Assembly: GCF_042684365.1 (NCBI RefSeq)
Contig: NZ_JBHULI010000025.1
Span: 496,001-560,000 of the forward strand
Source of the DNA: Gracilimonas halophila
Lineage (GTDB): Bacteria; Bacteroidota; Rhodothermia; Balneolales; Balneolaceae
DNA length: 64,000 nt
Reading direction: 5' to 3'
In this document: piece by piece, positions 37,161 to 46,366 of the stretch
Layout of the letters: the number at the start of each line of letters is the position of its first letter
How positions within the stretch are numbered: the first letter of the stretch is position 1
The notes under the pieces: model-generated
Databases searched by the model: none
What the model saw: only the letters and a program-made list of their open reading frames with translations
Told to the model about the DNA's origin: nothing
Position numbers and translations under genes: made by a program

Positions 37161-38468
37161 ATGAAATACTCACTCACTCATCATTCATTCAGTTTCCTGA
37201 TCCTATTGGGTTCCGTTCTAATAATTGGCTGCAATAACCAACCCCGTGAAAACTCAGATACTACGAACGTGACAGCAGAAGAAATCCTACAAGACCCAGT
37301 AGCATATCCGGCCATCTCTTATAGTGGTTATAGGGAGATCACCCGTGATAGTGTTCCCTCTATCGGTGAATTGAAGGAAGACATGAAGATACTTTCTGCT
37401 ATGGGCATTAAAATGGTCCGAACTTATAACGTATATCTCGATGCAGTCCCCCGATTATTAAAGGCGATCAGGGAAATGAAAGCAGATGGTCCTGATTTTG
37501 AGATGTACGTGATGATGGGGGCATGGATAGATGCAAAAAATGCGTGGACAGATGAACCGGAACGAATCAGGGATGAAGACAGTCCCCGCAATGCTGAAGA
37601 GATCGATCGCGCTGCCGCTTTAGCCAGGGAATATCCTGATATTGTAAAGATCATCGCCGTCGGAAATGAAGCTATGGTACACTGGCAAACCGAATATTAC
37701 GTGGAGCCGGGAATTATTCTGAGATGGGTAGATCATCTTCAGGGATTAAAAGAATCAGGGGAACTGCCCGAAACTCTATGGATCACAAGTTCCGACAATT
37801 TTGCTTCCTGGGGTGGAGGAGATCCTGCCTATCATAAAGAAGACCTGAATAAACTTATTGAAGCCGTGGATTACATTTCCATGCATACTTACCCAATGCA
37901 TGACACCCATTACAATCCGGTTTTTTGGGGTCTAAGAGATGGTGAAGAGGATCGTTCTGACATGGAAAAGATCGAAGCAGCCATGCAGCGATCACTCGAT
38001 TATGCTATATCTCAATATCAAAGTGTGGTCGATTACATGGAGAGCCTGGGTGTAAGTAAACAGGTTCATATCGGTGAGACCGGATGGGCAACGGTATCAA
38101 ATGGATACTACGGGGATGATGGGTCGAAGGCTACTGATGAGTTTAAATCAGCCCGGTTTCATGAAATGATCCGTGAGTGGTCTGAAGAGAATGATGTCTC
38201 AGTTTTCTATTTCGAAGCTTTTGATGAGAAGTGGAAAGACGCTGAAAATCAGCAGGGATCGGAAAACCATTTTGGGTTGATCAATCTTCAGTCACAGGCC
38301 AAATATGCACTTTGGGATAAAGTTGATGCCGGGGCATTCGAAGGATTGACCAGAGATGGAATGCCGATCACGAAAACCTTCGGGGGCGATATCGATTCCC
38401 TTATGAAAACCGTGAGTGTGCCCCCAACCAACGAAGAAATTCAAACAAGAGTAAGTGGGGAGAACTAA
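37161..38468 (+). CDS. GH17 beta-1,3-glucanase-like lipoprotein
   Basis: A 435-residue protein. The start at 37161 gives a clean lipoprotein signal (LLGSVLIIGC, Cys24); the in-frame ATG at 37113 overlaps the previous gene. The GH17 TIM barrel shows acid/base Glu170 in IIAVGNEAM and nucleophile Glu306 in HIGETGWAT, followed by the family pattern FYFEAFDEKWK. It should act on beta-1,3-glucan at the envelope. The gap to the phosphorylase is 16 bp and to the GH30 gene it is zero, so it is part of one operon. Confidence 0.88.
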   Translation: MKYSLTHHSFSFLILLGSVLIIGCNNQPRENSDTTNVTAEEILQDPVAYPAISYSGYREITRDSVPSIGELKEDMKILSAMGIKMVRTYNVYLDAVPRLLKAIREMKADGPDFEMYVMMGAWIDAKNAWTDEPERIRDEDSPRNAEEIDRAAALAREYPDIVKIIAVGNEAMVHWQTEYYVEPGIILRWVDHLQGLKESGELPETLWITSSDNFASWGGGDPAYHKEDLNKLIEAVDYISMHTYPMHDTHYNPVFWGLRDGEEDRSDMEKIEAAMQRSLDYAISQYQSVVDYMESLGVSKQVHIGETGWATVSNGYYGDDGSKATDEFKSARFHEMIREWSEENDVSVFYFEAFDEKWKDAENQQGSENHFGLINLQSQAKYALWDKVDAGAFEGLTRDGMPITKTFGGDIDSLMKTVSVPPTNEEIQTRVSGEN

Positions 38469-39974
38469 ATGCTGAACTTCATTCAATTTATTGCTCCACT
38501 TTTAATGATCGTCCTAATGGTTGGTTGTACTAAAGAACGGCAACTTGAAGTTGAAATTTTTGAAACATCGGAAAGTGGAAATAAGCTTACAAAACTAGAG
38601 GAATTCCGGGAAGTAACATCTCAAGTAAAAGTGGTATTGGATCCTGAGGAGACATTTCAGGAGATCACAGGAATTGGAGGTTCCTTCACAGAGGCATCCG
38701 CTTACTTGTTAAATCAATTGAGTGATAAAAACAGGGATAAGATACTAGTGGCATACTTCGGAGAGTCAGGGGCGAAATATTCGCTTACCAGAACTCATAT
38801 GAATTCCAGCGATTTCTCATTGGGTAATTACTCCTATGCACCTATTGAAGGTGATACTGAACTCGAAAACTTCTCTATTGAAGAAGACCGTGATGATATC
38901 ATTCCTATGATTAAAGATGCCATGGCTATCTCAGAAGATGGTTTCAAGATCATATCCTCGCCATGGACGGCCCCGCCCTGGATGAAAGATAATAAGGAAT
39001 GGGAGGGCGGAAAGCTTTTACCGGAATACTATGACACATGGGCGCTGTTCTTTTCAAAATACCTGCAAGCTTATGAAGATGAAGGTATCGATATATGGGG
39101 TATCACAGTTGAGAACGAACCTTTAGGTAACGACAGTAACTGGGAGAGTATGCACTACACTCCGGAAGAACAAAACGAATTCGTGAAAGGTCATCTTGGT
39201 CCGATCTTAAGAGAAGAATGGCCGGATGTAAAAATTCTGGGCTACGATCAAAATCGCCACGAAGAGCTTATTGAGTGGGTTGATGCTATGTACGATGATG
39301 AAGAAGCTGCTCAATACTATGATGGAACGGCGGTGCACTGGTATGCGAGTACCTACAAGATCTTTGCTGAAGAACTTCAGTATGCTCACCAAAAAGCCCC
39401 TGATAAACATCTGATCCAAACAGAAGCAACGGTGGATGCTGAAATACCTGCCTGGAAAGACGATGACTGGTATTGGTCGAAAGAAGCAACAGATTGGGGC
39501 TGGGATTGGGCACCTGAAGATCGGAAACACCTTCACCCCAAATATGTGCCGGTTTTCCGTTATGCCCGGGATATGATCGGAACACTCAACAATTGGGTAG
39601 ATGGCTGGGTGGATTGGAACATGGTTCTGAATCGTCAAGGCGGGCCAAATTGGGCAGAAAACTGGTGTGTAGCTCCTGTTATTGTAGACCCTGATGCAGA
39701 CGAAGTTTATTTCACACCTCTGTATTACACCATGTCACATTTCAGCCGGTGGATTCGTCCGGGTGCAGTAAGGATTGGTCACAGCCAAACAGGAGATGAA
39801 TTAATGCTTACAGCGGTTCAAAATCCTGATGGAACCATTGCGGTGGTTCTTCTAAATCAGGAAGAGAATTCTAAAGGGATACAATTAGATCTGAATGGAA
39901 AAACAGTCTCCTTTGAAATAAAGGGAAAAGCTATTCAAACCGTGCTAATCCCTCCCATAAATGATCGGTCTTAA
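38469..39974 (+). CDS. GH30 beta-glucosidase/beta-1,6-glucanase lipoprotein
   Basis: A 501-residue lipoprotein (lipobox LMVGC, Cys20) of GH30. The GGSFTEASAYLL segment, SSPWTAPPWMKDN, acid/base Glu217 in ITVENEP and nucleophile Glu319 in HLIQTEAT are all present. A C-terminal beta domain ends with VLIPPI. GH30 enzymes of laminarin loci remove beta-1,6-linked glucose branches, which would open the chain to GH16 and GH17 enzymes. It starts immediately after the GH17 stop codon. Confidence 0.9.
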   Translation: MLNFIQFIAPLLMIVLMVGCTKERQLEVEIFETSESGNKLTKLEEFREVTSQVKVVLDPEETFQEITGIGGSFTEASAYLLNQLSDKNRDKILVAYFGESGAKYSLTRTHMNSSDFSLGNYSYAPIEGDTELENFSIEEDRDDIIPMIKDAMAISEDGFKIISSPWTAPPWMKDNKEWEGGKLLPEYYDTWALFFSKYLQAYEDEGIDIWGITVENEPLGNDSNWESMHYTPEEQNEFVKGHLGPILREEWPDVKILGYDQNRHEELIEWVDAMYDDEEAAQYYDGTAVHWYASTYKIFAEELQYAHQKAPDKHLIQTEATVDAEIPAWKDDDWYWSKEATDWGWDWAPEDRKHLHPKYVPVFRYARDMIGTLNNWVDGWVDWNMVLNRQGGPNWAENWCVAPVIVDPDADEVYFTPLYYTMSHFSRWIRPGAVRIGHSQTGDELMLTAVQNPDGTIAVVLLNQEENSKGIQLDLNGKTVSFEIKGKAIQTVLIPPINDRS

Positions 39975-39992
39975 ACCATAAATCAATAAAAG

Positions 39993-42344
39993 ATGTCACA
40001 GCCTAAAGCATTAAAAAAGAAGGTGCCCTATCGTCATAAGATAGCATTCGGGATGGGTATGCTGGCTAATCAGATGTTTCCCGCCACATTGGGAATATTT
40101 ATGGTAGTGTTGGTGCAGAATCTTGGTTTTCCGGGCTGGATGTGGGGGATTGTTTACTTCTTACCCCGGGTTCTTGACGCCGTTACCGATCCTATTATGG
40201 GCTTTATATCTGATAATACCCGTTCAAGATGGGGACGCAGAAAGCAATATGTGATCACAGGTGCGGTAATAATGGGAGTAGCTTTTACGATCATGTGGCA
40301 GCTATACGCTGAAAACACAGTAAACTATAACTTCGGCTACTTCTTGTTCTGGTCATTCGCTTTCTACATTGGCTTAACCATATTCAGTGTTCCTTATGTA
40401 GCTATTGGTTATGAAATGAGTGACGATTTCCATGAGCGAACTGAAATTATGGCGATCGCACAATGGATCGGTCAATGGGCCTGGGTCATTGCTCCCTGGT
40501 TTTGGGTGATCATGTATGATCCGGAGTGGTTCCCAACCGCTGAAGTAGCTACTCGTGAACTTGCTATCTGGGTAGGAGTAGTTTTTGCTCTGTGTGCTAT
40601 GATTCCCGGTCTTTTTATTCCTGGAAGATCTACTGTCAATGAGGATTATGAACCACTCACACTGAAGAACGTTGGGCGAAGCCTGAAGGAAATTTTACGT
40701 GGTTTCAAAGAAGCATTTTCTTCAGTTCCGTTTCGAAAGCTCTGTATTTCTACCTTCTTCATTTTTAATGCCTTTAATACCGTTGCCGGTTTTTCATTCT
40801 TCATTATAGTCTGGTATTTGTTTGGAGGAAACGCCGGAGAAGCGGGTATTTGGACTCCACTGTTTGGAAGCGCGGGAGCATTAGTTACCACTTTTCTGGT
40901 GATTCCTATTGTGGCTCGCATGTCAAAAAAGCTGGGCAAGAAAAATGCATTTATGATATCCCAAACAATATCATTGTTTGGATACGCCAGTTTGTGGTTT
41001 CTATTTGTTCCCGGAAAACCATGGTTGTTCTTGCTGGCATTGCCTTTCCACTCTTTTGGGATCGGGAGTTTGTTTGTATTGATGATGTCTATGACTGCGG
41101 ATGTGATCGATCTTGATGAACTCAAATATGGAAAACGTAGAGAAGGAATATTTGGTGCGATCTACTGGTATATGGTGAAATTTGGTTTTGCGATTGCTGG
41201 TGGATTAAGCGGTGTAATTTTGACCGTAGTAGGTTTTGACGGAAACCTGGATGTACAGCCTGAGGGAGCAATCACAGGATTAAGGTTATTCTTTTCCGGC
41301 TTACCAATGTTTGGAACAATGGTGGCACTTTGGGTAATGCGTGATTATGACGTAACCGAAGAAAAAGCTAATGAGGTTCGGGAAATCCTGGATGCTCGCA
41401 AAGCAGAAAAGGAAGCAGCTCCGGCTCCCTATTTTTATCAGAAAGATATGCTGCTTTCTATGACATCTGTCGATCCCGAAGTAGAGGCGATCTCAGCCGA
41501 GATCAACAAACTAAGTATGAGGAAGCTAAAGAGTAGCTTCAAGGAGTCTTTGAACAGCGGCATACATGGGATTTGTTTTAGTCCTTACCTGGAAGGCCAG
41601 AGTCTGGGTGATCAGCTATCAAGAGAACAAATTGAGAAGAGAATGAAAGTAGTGGCTCCACATACCAGCTGGGTTCGTTCATTCTCATGTACTGATGGTA
41701 ACGAATACATCCCCGAAGTTGCCAAAAAAATGGGATTAAAGACCATAGTTGGTGCTTGGATTGATAATAATCTGGAAGCAAATGAAACAGAGATTCAGAA
41801 TCTAATTAAGATTGCCAAAGCCGGTCATGCAGATATAGTCACTGTAGGTAATGAATGTCTGCTGAGAGAAGAACTAAGTGAAGATGAGATCGTGGGATAC
41901 ATCAAAAAAGTAAAAGAGGCGCTGCCCGGGGTGAAGGTGAGTTATGTGGATACGTACTATCAACTCCATAAAAGCCCGAAAGTGATTGAAGCATGTGATG
42001 TGATACTGGCTAATTGCTATCCATTCTGGGAAGGCTACGATTCCGATCACTCATCAATGTATTTGACAAAAATGTATGATGTGATAAAAGAGGTTGCCGG
42101 TAATAAAAAAGTCATCATTGCAGAAACAGGATGGCCAACATATGGGAAAAACGTGGATCAGGCAGAACCGTCCATCGAAAATATGATGAAATACTTCATT
42201 CGCTTAAAGAAATGGAGTGAAAAGGAGGAGGTTGAAGTGTTTTACTTCTCCTCATTTGACGAATCCTGGAAAGCCCGACACGAAGGTGATGTAGGAGCGA
42301 GATGGGGACTTTGGAATAAAAATGAACAGTTAAAAGTAAACTAA
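39993..42344 (+). CDS. MFS (GPH-type) sugar transporter fused to a cytosolic GH17 domain
   Basis: A 783-residue two-part protein. Residues 1 to about 460 are a 12-helix glycoside-pentoside-hexuronide:cation symporter (motifs RVLDAVTDPIMGFISDNT and SRWGRRKQ). A charged linker follows to about residue 510. Residues about 515-783 form a GH17 domain with acid/base Glu621 in VTVGNECLL and nucleophile Glu711 in IIAETGWPT. MFS termini are cytoplasmic, so the enzyme domain should face the cytosol and meet sugars as they enter. One continuous frame covers the junction. The GH17 part is closely related to the separate gene that starts one base after it. Confidence 0.9.
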   Translation: MSQPKALKKKVPYRHKIAFGMGMLANQMFPATLGIFMVVLVQNLGFPGWMWGIVYFLPRVLDAVTDPIMGFISDNTRSRWGRRKQYVITGAVIMGVAFTIMWQLYAENTVNYNFGYFLFWSFAFYIGLTIFSVPYVAIGYEMSDDFHERTEIMAIAQWIGQWAWVIAPWFWVIMYDPEWFPTAEVATRELAIWVGVVFALCAMIPGLFIPGRSTVNEDYEPLTLKNVGRSLKEILRGFKEAFSSVPFRKLCISTFFIFNAFNTVAGFSFFIIVWYLFGGNAGEAGIWTPLFGSAGALVTTFLVIPIVARMSKKLGKKNAFMISQTISLFGYASLWFLFVPGKPWLFLLALPFHSFGIGSLFVLMMSMTADVIDLDELKYGKRREGIFGAIYWYMVKFGFAIAGGLSGVILTVVGFDGNLDVQPEGAITGLRLFFSGLPMFGTMVALWVMRDYDVTEEKANEVREILDARKAEKEAAPAPYFYQKDMLLSMTSVDPEVEAISAEINKLSMRKLKSSFKESLNSGIHGICFSPYLEGQSLGDQLSREQIEKRMKVVAPHTSWVRSFSCTDGNEYIPEVAKKMGLKTIVGAWIDNNLEANETEIQNLIKIAKAGHADIVTVGNECLLREELSEDEIVGYIKKVKEALPGVKVSYVDTYYQLHKSPKVIEACDVILANCYPFWEGYDSDHSSMYLTKMYDVIKEVAGNKKVIIAETGWPTYGKNVDQAEPSIENMMKYFIRLKKWSEKEEVEVFYFSSFDESWKARHEGDVGARWGLWNKNEQLKVN

Positions 42345-42345
42345 G

Positions 42346-43251
42346 ATGTCATTCAGAGAAGAAAAATATTTGACTTACAAGCGTTCAGGATCAGTATCCG
42401 ACCTGAATTACATAGACGGAGAACCAGATCTGGATATTAACTGTCTGTTCAGGGAAGTCCTGAACGATGGCATTCACGGCTTTTGCTTTAGCCTGTATGA
42501 GGAAGGTCAGTCTCCAGGTGATACGGTATCTGAAGGCCAGATCCGGCGAAGAATTGAGAAGATAAAACAGCATTCTGAATGGATCAGAACGTTCTCATGC
42601 ACGGAAGGAAACGAGCTTATACCGGTTATTGCGAAAGAATATGGCCTCAAGACCCTTGTTGGAGCCTGGCTTGGGAGTGATAAAGATAAGAACGATGAAG
42701 AGATCGAAAGTTTGATCCGTTTAGCGAAAGATGGATATGTAGACATCGCTGCTGTAGGGAATGAAGTGCTTTACAGAGATGACCTGACTGAAGAAGAGCT
42801 ATTAGAATATATCGGAAATGTTAAGGCCGAATTAACGGATATCCCTGTCGGCTACGTGGATGCCTACTATGAATTTGTACAACGTCCTGCATTGGTCGAT
42901 GTATGCAATCTGATCCTCTGCAACTGCTATCCATATTGGGAGGGAACATCCTTTGAAGATTCATTTCAGCATATGCGCCAAATGTATTATCAGGCAAAAG
43001 AGGCCGGAAAAGGTAAAAAAGTGATCATCACTGAAACCGGATGGCCAAGCAAAGGTGAGGCTCTTGGTGGTGCTGTTCCATCAAAAGAAAATGCTATTCG
43101 ATATTTCGTTAACACCAATTTATGGTCACAGGACGAAGACATAGAAGTGTTTTATTTCTCCTCGTTTGATGAGTCATGGAAGGTCAGCAGTGAAGGGGAA
43201 GTTGGAGCTTACTGGGGAATCTGGGACGCCCAGGGAAATTTAAAATATTGA
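42346..43251 (+). CDS. Cytosolic GH17 glucanase, paralogue of the transporter-fused domain
   Basis: A 301-residue GH17 protein without a signal peptide. The acid/base is Glu140 in AAVGNEVLY and the nucleophile is Glu230 in IITETGWPS, followed by FYFSSFDESWK. It aligns along its length with the C-terminal domain of the preceding transporter (shared DGIHGFCFS / SGIHGICFS, WIRTFSCTEGNE / WVRSFSCTDGNE), pointing to a tandem duplication. It starts one base after the upstream stop codon. It likely hydrolyses or transglycosylates beta-1,3-oligosaccharides in the cytosol. Confidence 0.88.
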   Translation: MSFREEKYLTYKRSGSVSDLNYIDGEPDLDINCLFREVLNDGIHGFCFSLYEEGQSPGDTVSEGQIRRRIEKIKQHSEWIRTFSCTEGNELIPVIAKEYGLKTLVGAWLGSDKDKNDEEIESLIRLAKDGYVDIAAVGNEVLYRDDLTEEELLEYIGNVKAELTDIPVGYVDAYYEFVQRPALVDVCNLILCNCYPYWEGTSFEDSFQHMRQMYYQAKEAGKGKKVIITETGWPSKGEALGGAVPSKENAIRYFVNTNLWSQDEDIEVFYFSSFDESWKVSSEGEVGAYWGIWDAQGNLKY

Positions 43252-43253
43252 TT

Positions 43254-44186
43254 ATGAATAGCTTTAAAAAAATTGGGATCGAACCGGGACCTGCAATTTG
43301 CTACTCAGGTTATAGAAATGGTCAACAACCCGGTAAAAAATTGCCTGCTTACGAGGAGGTCAAAGAAGACTTGGGTCTACTTCATAAGCATTGGAAATAT
43401 CTGCGGCTGTTTGATTGTGATGCTCATGCTCAAACAGTCATTGATGTGATCCAAAGGGAAGGCTTTGAGTTCAAGATCATGCTTGGGTCTTATATCGTGG
43501 CAGAGCAAAATAATTTCAATTGTCCCTGGGGGGGAGGTGTTTATCCCAAAGTACAGCTGGAACAGAATGAGCTCTTCAATCAGAAAAAGATTGAACGACT
43601 TATTGAATTCGGCAACCAATATCCGGACATCATCTTTTCATTATCAGTTGGAAATGAAGCATGCGTAGGATGGACTGATCATTATGTGCCTGAAGAAAAA
43701 GTATTGAGCTATGTACAGCAGGTTCAGGAAGGAGCAAAGCAACCGGTTACATTTTGTGAGAATTATGTTCCATGGCTATCCAAGCTGGAAGAGCTTGCCG
43801 AAACCGTAGACTTTATATCAATACACACTTATCCGGTTTGGGAATATAAACCCATTGAAGAAGCTCTTTCTTACACCAAAGAAAATTTCTACTCCGTTCA
43901 AAAAAAATATCCTCACAAACCGGTGGTCATAACTGAAGCAGGATGGACCACAAGGTCTAATGGAAAAGGAATTGAACCGAGATTAGTAAATGAGGAATTC
44001 CAGAAGAACTATTTCGAAAATGTAACAGAATGGGCAACCGAAGAAGACATTCCAACCTTCTTCTTTGAGGCCTTTGATGAATACTGGAAAGGTGCACCCG
44101 AGCCTTATGAACCTGAGAAGCACTGGGGCCTTTTTAATATTGACAGAAAGCCAAAATTGGCTATTCAGCATATCATCGAGAGTTAG
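43254..44186 (+). CDS. Second cytosolic GH17 protein
   Basis: A 310-residue GH17 protein with no signal peptide. The acid/base is Glu135 in LSVGNEACVG and the nucleophile is Glu228 in VITEAGWTT, with FFFEAFDEYWKG downstream. In these motifs it is closer to the lipoprotein GH17 at 37161 than to its immediate neighbour (ISYSGYR / ICYSGYR near the N terminus). The ATG at 43254 is preferred over the TTG six bases earlier. It follows the previous stop codon by 2 bp. Its role in the cytosol is probably a complementary chain-length or linkage preference. Confidence 0.88.
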   Translation: MNSFKKIGIEPGPAICYSGYRNGQQPGKKLPAYEEVKEDLGLLHKHWKYLRLFDCDAHAQTVIDVIQREGFEFKIMLGSYIVAEQNNFNCPWGGGVYPKVQLEQNELFNQKKIERLIEFGNQYPDIIFSLSVGNEACVGWTDHYVPEEKVLSYVQQVQEGAKQPVTFCENYVPWLSKLEELAETVDFISIHTYPVWEYKPIEEALSYTKENFYSVQKKYPHKPVVITEAGWTTRSNGKGIEPRLVNEEFQKNYFENVTEWATEEDIPTFFFEAFDEYWKGAPEPYEPEKHWGLFNIDRKPKLAIQHIIES

Positions 44187-44203
44187 AAAATGGAGGCAAA
44201 TAC

Positions 44204-44302
44204 ATGCAAATAATTTTACCAATAACAGAAATAATTGAACACTTAAAAAAAGTATCGAACAAAAAGCTACAATCTATTAACAACCAAACCCTAAGATCAT
44301 GA
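44204..44302 (+). CDS. Possible 32-residue leader peptide
   Basis: A short frame starting MQIILPITEIIEHLKK. It has a strong TGGAGG ribosome site 7 bases before its ATG, and its stop overlaps the next gene's start as ATGA. The product is small and basic with no known family. It may couple translation of the secreted protein that follows, or be a chance frame. Confidence 0.35.
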   Translation: MQIILPITEIIEHLKKVSNKKLQSINNQTLRS

Positions 44303-46155
44303 AAACAACAATATTAACAACGATATTGACATTTGCTCTGGTTATGATGTCTAGTTTGGCATTTTCACAGACCGGGACAGTAATATTTACAGAAGACTTC
44401 GATGCAGCTACATCTATTGACGATTGGACTACTGCTGGAGATGCAGCTTCAAGACCAGGTGATATAACACTTGAATGGGCTGAAACAGCAGGTGTAGGTT
44501 CTACCGGCGCATTGAGATTTAGCGGAGTTAACTCAGATCCTGCAGCAGGACGAGCTTATATCCTTGAAAAATTATTTTCGGGTATAGATTTTGGAGGAGA
44601 AACTGATGTTACTGTTTCTGTTTCAATTAAATCTGAAGGATTGACAAATACGAACTTGTCTATTCTTACAGAGATCAGTGGATCTGTTCAGGAAAACCCT
44701 TCAGCTACGGGCGATATTAATGAAACTGGATTTACTACATTAACATTTACACACTCATCAATATCAGCCACAGCAAATTTTGTAAAGTTCTTGTTTAATA
44801 TTGCAGCAGGAGCTGTACAGGATGCTGGTGGCTCTATATTAGTTGATGATATCTCTGTTACTGCGAACGACGGATCTGGCGGAACCGGAGAAGAACTTCT
44901 TACCAACGGAGATTTTGAAGCAGGAAGAGCTCCATGGACAGATACTGCCGGTGAGATCAGGGAAGAAGGAGGAAATAGTTATTTCTTTGCTGATGTTGCA
45001 ACAGCAGGACAAGCCTTTAATGTGAATTTAAGCCAGGTTCTGGAGATCACTCAAGGTGAAAACTATATTCTCGAATTTGATGCTTCAACCGGTTCCGGAA
45101 ATACACGGACAATGATAGCAGGAATAGGACTTAATGAAGGAGACTTTGTTTCAGTAACACAAGAGATTGAGCTAACCGATCAAAACCAAACTTTTACCCT
45201 GCCTTTAACAGCTACAGGATTTGGTTCTGCAAACAGTCGCGTTCTGTTCGATATGGGTGCGGATGTAGGTATAGTAGTAATAGATAATGTGTCTTTAGTA
45301 CAAGGTGGAGAAGGGACTCCAGTAGTAGAAGCACCTGAGCCACAGACCGCCGCTCCTACGCCCCCTGACAGAGATGCAGCAGATGTTATATCATTGTTTA
45401 GCAATGCCTATACCAACATTGAAGTTACTTCCTGGGCAACGGAATGGAGTCAAGGTTCTACCAGTACTGATATACAGGTTGAAGGTGACGATGTGAAGCA
45501 ATTTAATTTAAATAACTTCAGTGGAATACAACTTGCAAATTCCATCGATCTTTCAAGTTTCACACATATGCACATTGACTACTGGATCGCAGATGATGTG
45601 ACAGGAGGAGAAGTACTGAATCCTAAATTGTCAAACCATGGAAACCTTCCAGGTACAGCAGGTGAGACAAGTGCAATAATACTTGCTAATCCGGTTACAA
45701 GATCTAATGAATGGGTTTCACTAGATGTGGAACTTGATAATTTCTCAATAGCTGGTGGCGGAAGCAGTGCAAGAGACAAGATATATCAGATACTTCTTAC
45801 AGTTGATGGAACTATAGATGTGGCATACATCGATAACTTTTATTTCTACAAAGAAACTTCTACAAGCATAGAAGATGGGGCAGAAATACCTGAAGGGTTC
45901 TCACTGAACCAGAATTATCCAAACCCATTTAACCCAACAACCAATATATCATTTAATATTCCGAGCAATGGAGAGGTTAAACTGGAAGTATTTAACATTC
46001 AGGGCCAACTCGTAGCTACATTGGTAGATGGATTCCGATCTGCCGGAGAATATTCGGTCACATTCAATGCAGCAAATCTGGCTTCCGGAATTTATACATA
46101 CCGTTTGTCCACAGAGAACTCCGTTCAAGTGAAAAGCATGGTACTTATTAAATAA
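44299..46155 (+). CDS. Secreted carbohydrate-binding protein with C-terminal sorting domain
   Basis: A 618-residue secreted protein with signal peptide (LVMMSSLAFSQ). Residues about 25-195 form a beta-sandwich. Residues about 200-335 form a CBM4/9-like module (ELLTNGDFEAGRAPW to VVIDNVSLVQG). Residues about 358-515 form a second binding module related to the C-terminal one of the lipoprotein at 31362. The last 80 residues are a type A sorting domain (NQNYPNPFNPTT, ending VKSMVLIK), which marks cargo for the type IX or a related outer-membrane export route. No catalytic motif is seen. It probably binds beta-glucan outside the cell. A terminator follows. Confidence 0.8.
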   Translation: MKTTILTTILTFALVMMSSLAFSQTGTVIFTEDFDAATSIDDWTTAGDAASRPGDITLEWAETAGVGSTGALRFSGVNSDPAAGRAYILEKLFSGIDFGGETDVTVSVSIKSEGLTNTNLSILTEISGSVQENPSATGDINETGFTTLTFTHSSISATANFVKFLFNIAAGAVQDAGGSILVDDISVTANDGSGGTGEELLTNGDFEAGRAPWTDTAGEIREEGGNSYFFADVATAGQAFNVNLSQVLEITQGENYILEFDASTGSGNTRTMIAGIGLNEGDFVSVTQEIELTDQNQTFTLPLTATGFGSANSRVLFDMGADVGIVVIDNVSLVQGGEGTPVVEAPEPQTAAPTPPDRDAADVISLFSNAYTNIEVTSWATEWSQGSTSTDIQVEGDDVKQFNLNNFSGIQLANSIDLSSFTHMHIDYWIADDVTGGEVLNPKLSNHGNLPGTAGETSAIILANPVTRSNEWVSLDVELDNFSIAGGGSSARDKIYQILLTVDGTIDVAYIDNFYFYKETSTSIEDGAEIPEGFSLNQNYPNPFNPTTNISFNIPSNGEVKLEVFNIQGQLVATLVDGFRSAGEYSVTFNAANLASGIYTYRLSTENSVQVKSMVLIK

Positions 46156-46187
46156 CAGTAGAATTGACATCAATTCACATAATAATG

Positions 46188-46223
46188 AAACCGATCTCCT
46201 TACAAAATGGGATCGGTTTTTTT
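46188..46223 (+). terminator. Intrinsic terminator ending the glucan operon
   Basis: A 9-bp stem AAACCGATC (46188-46196) pairs with GATCGGTTT (46211-46219), followed by a T-tract. It separates the catabolic genes from the regulator. Confidence 0.85.
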
Positions 46224-46366
46224 ATACTCTTCATACCGACTTCATACTATTGATGCATTTTGGACAAAATTTTAGTTAAACTGAGAGGAATTATAATTAG
46301 TCACATTTGATTTAAAGTATGATTCGGCAACGATAAGACACTAATTTTTAGCTAACCCTTTTCTAT

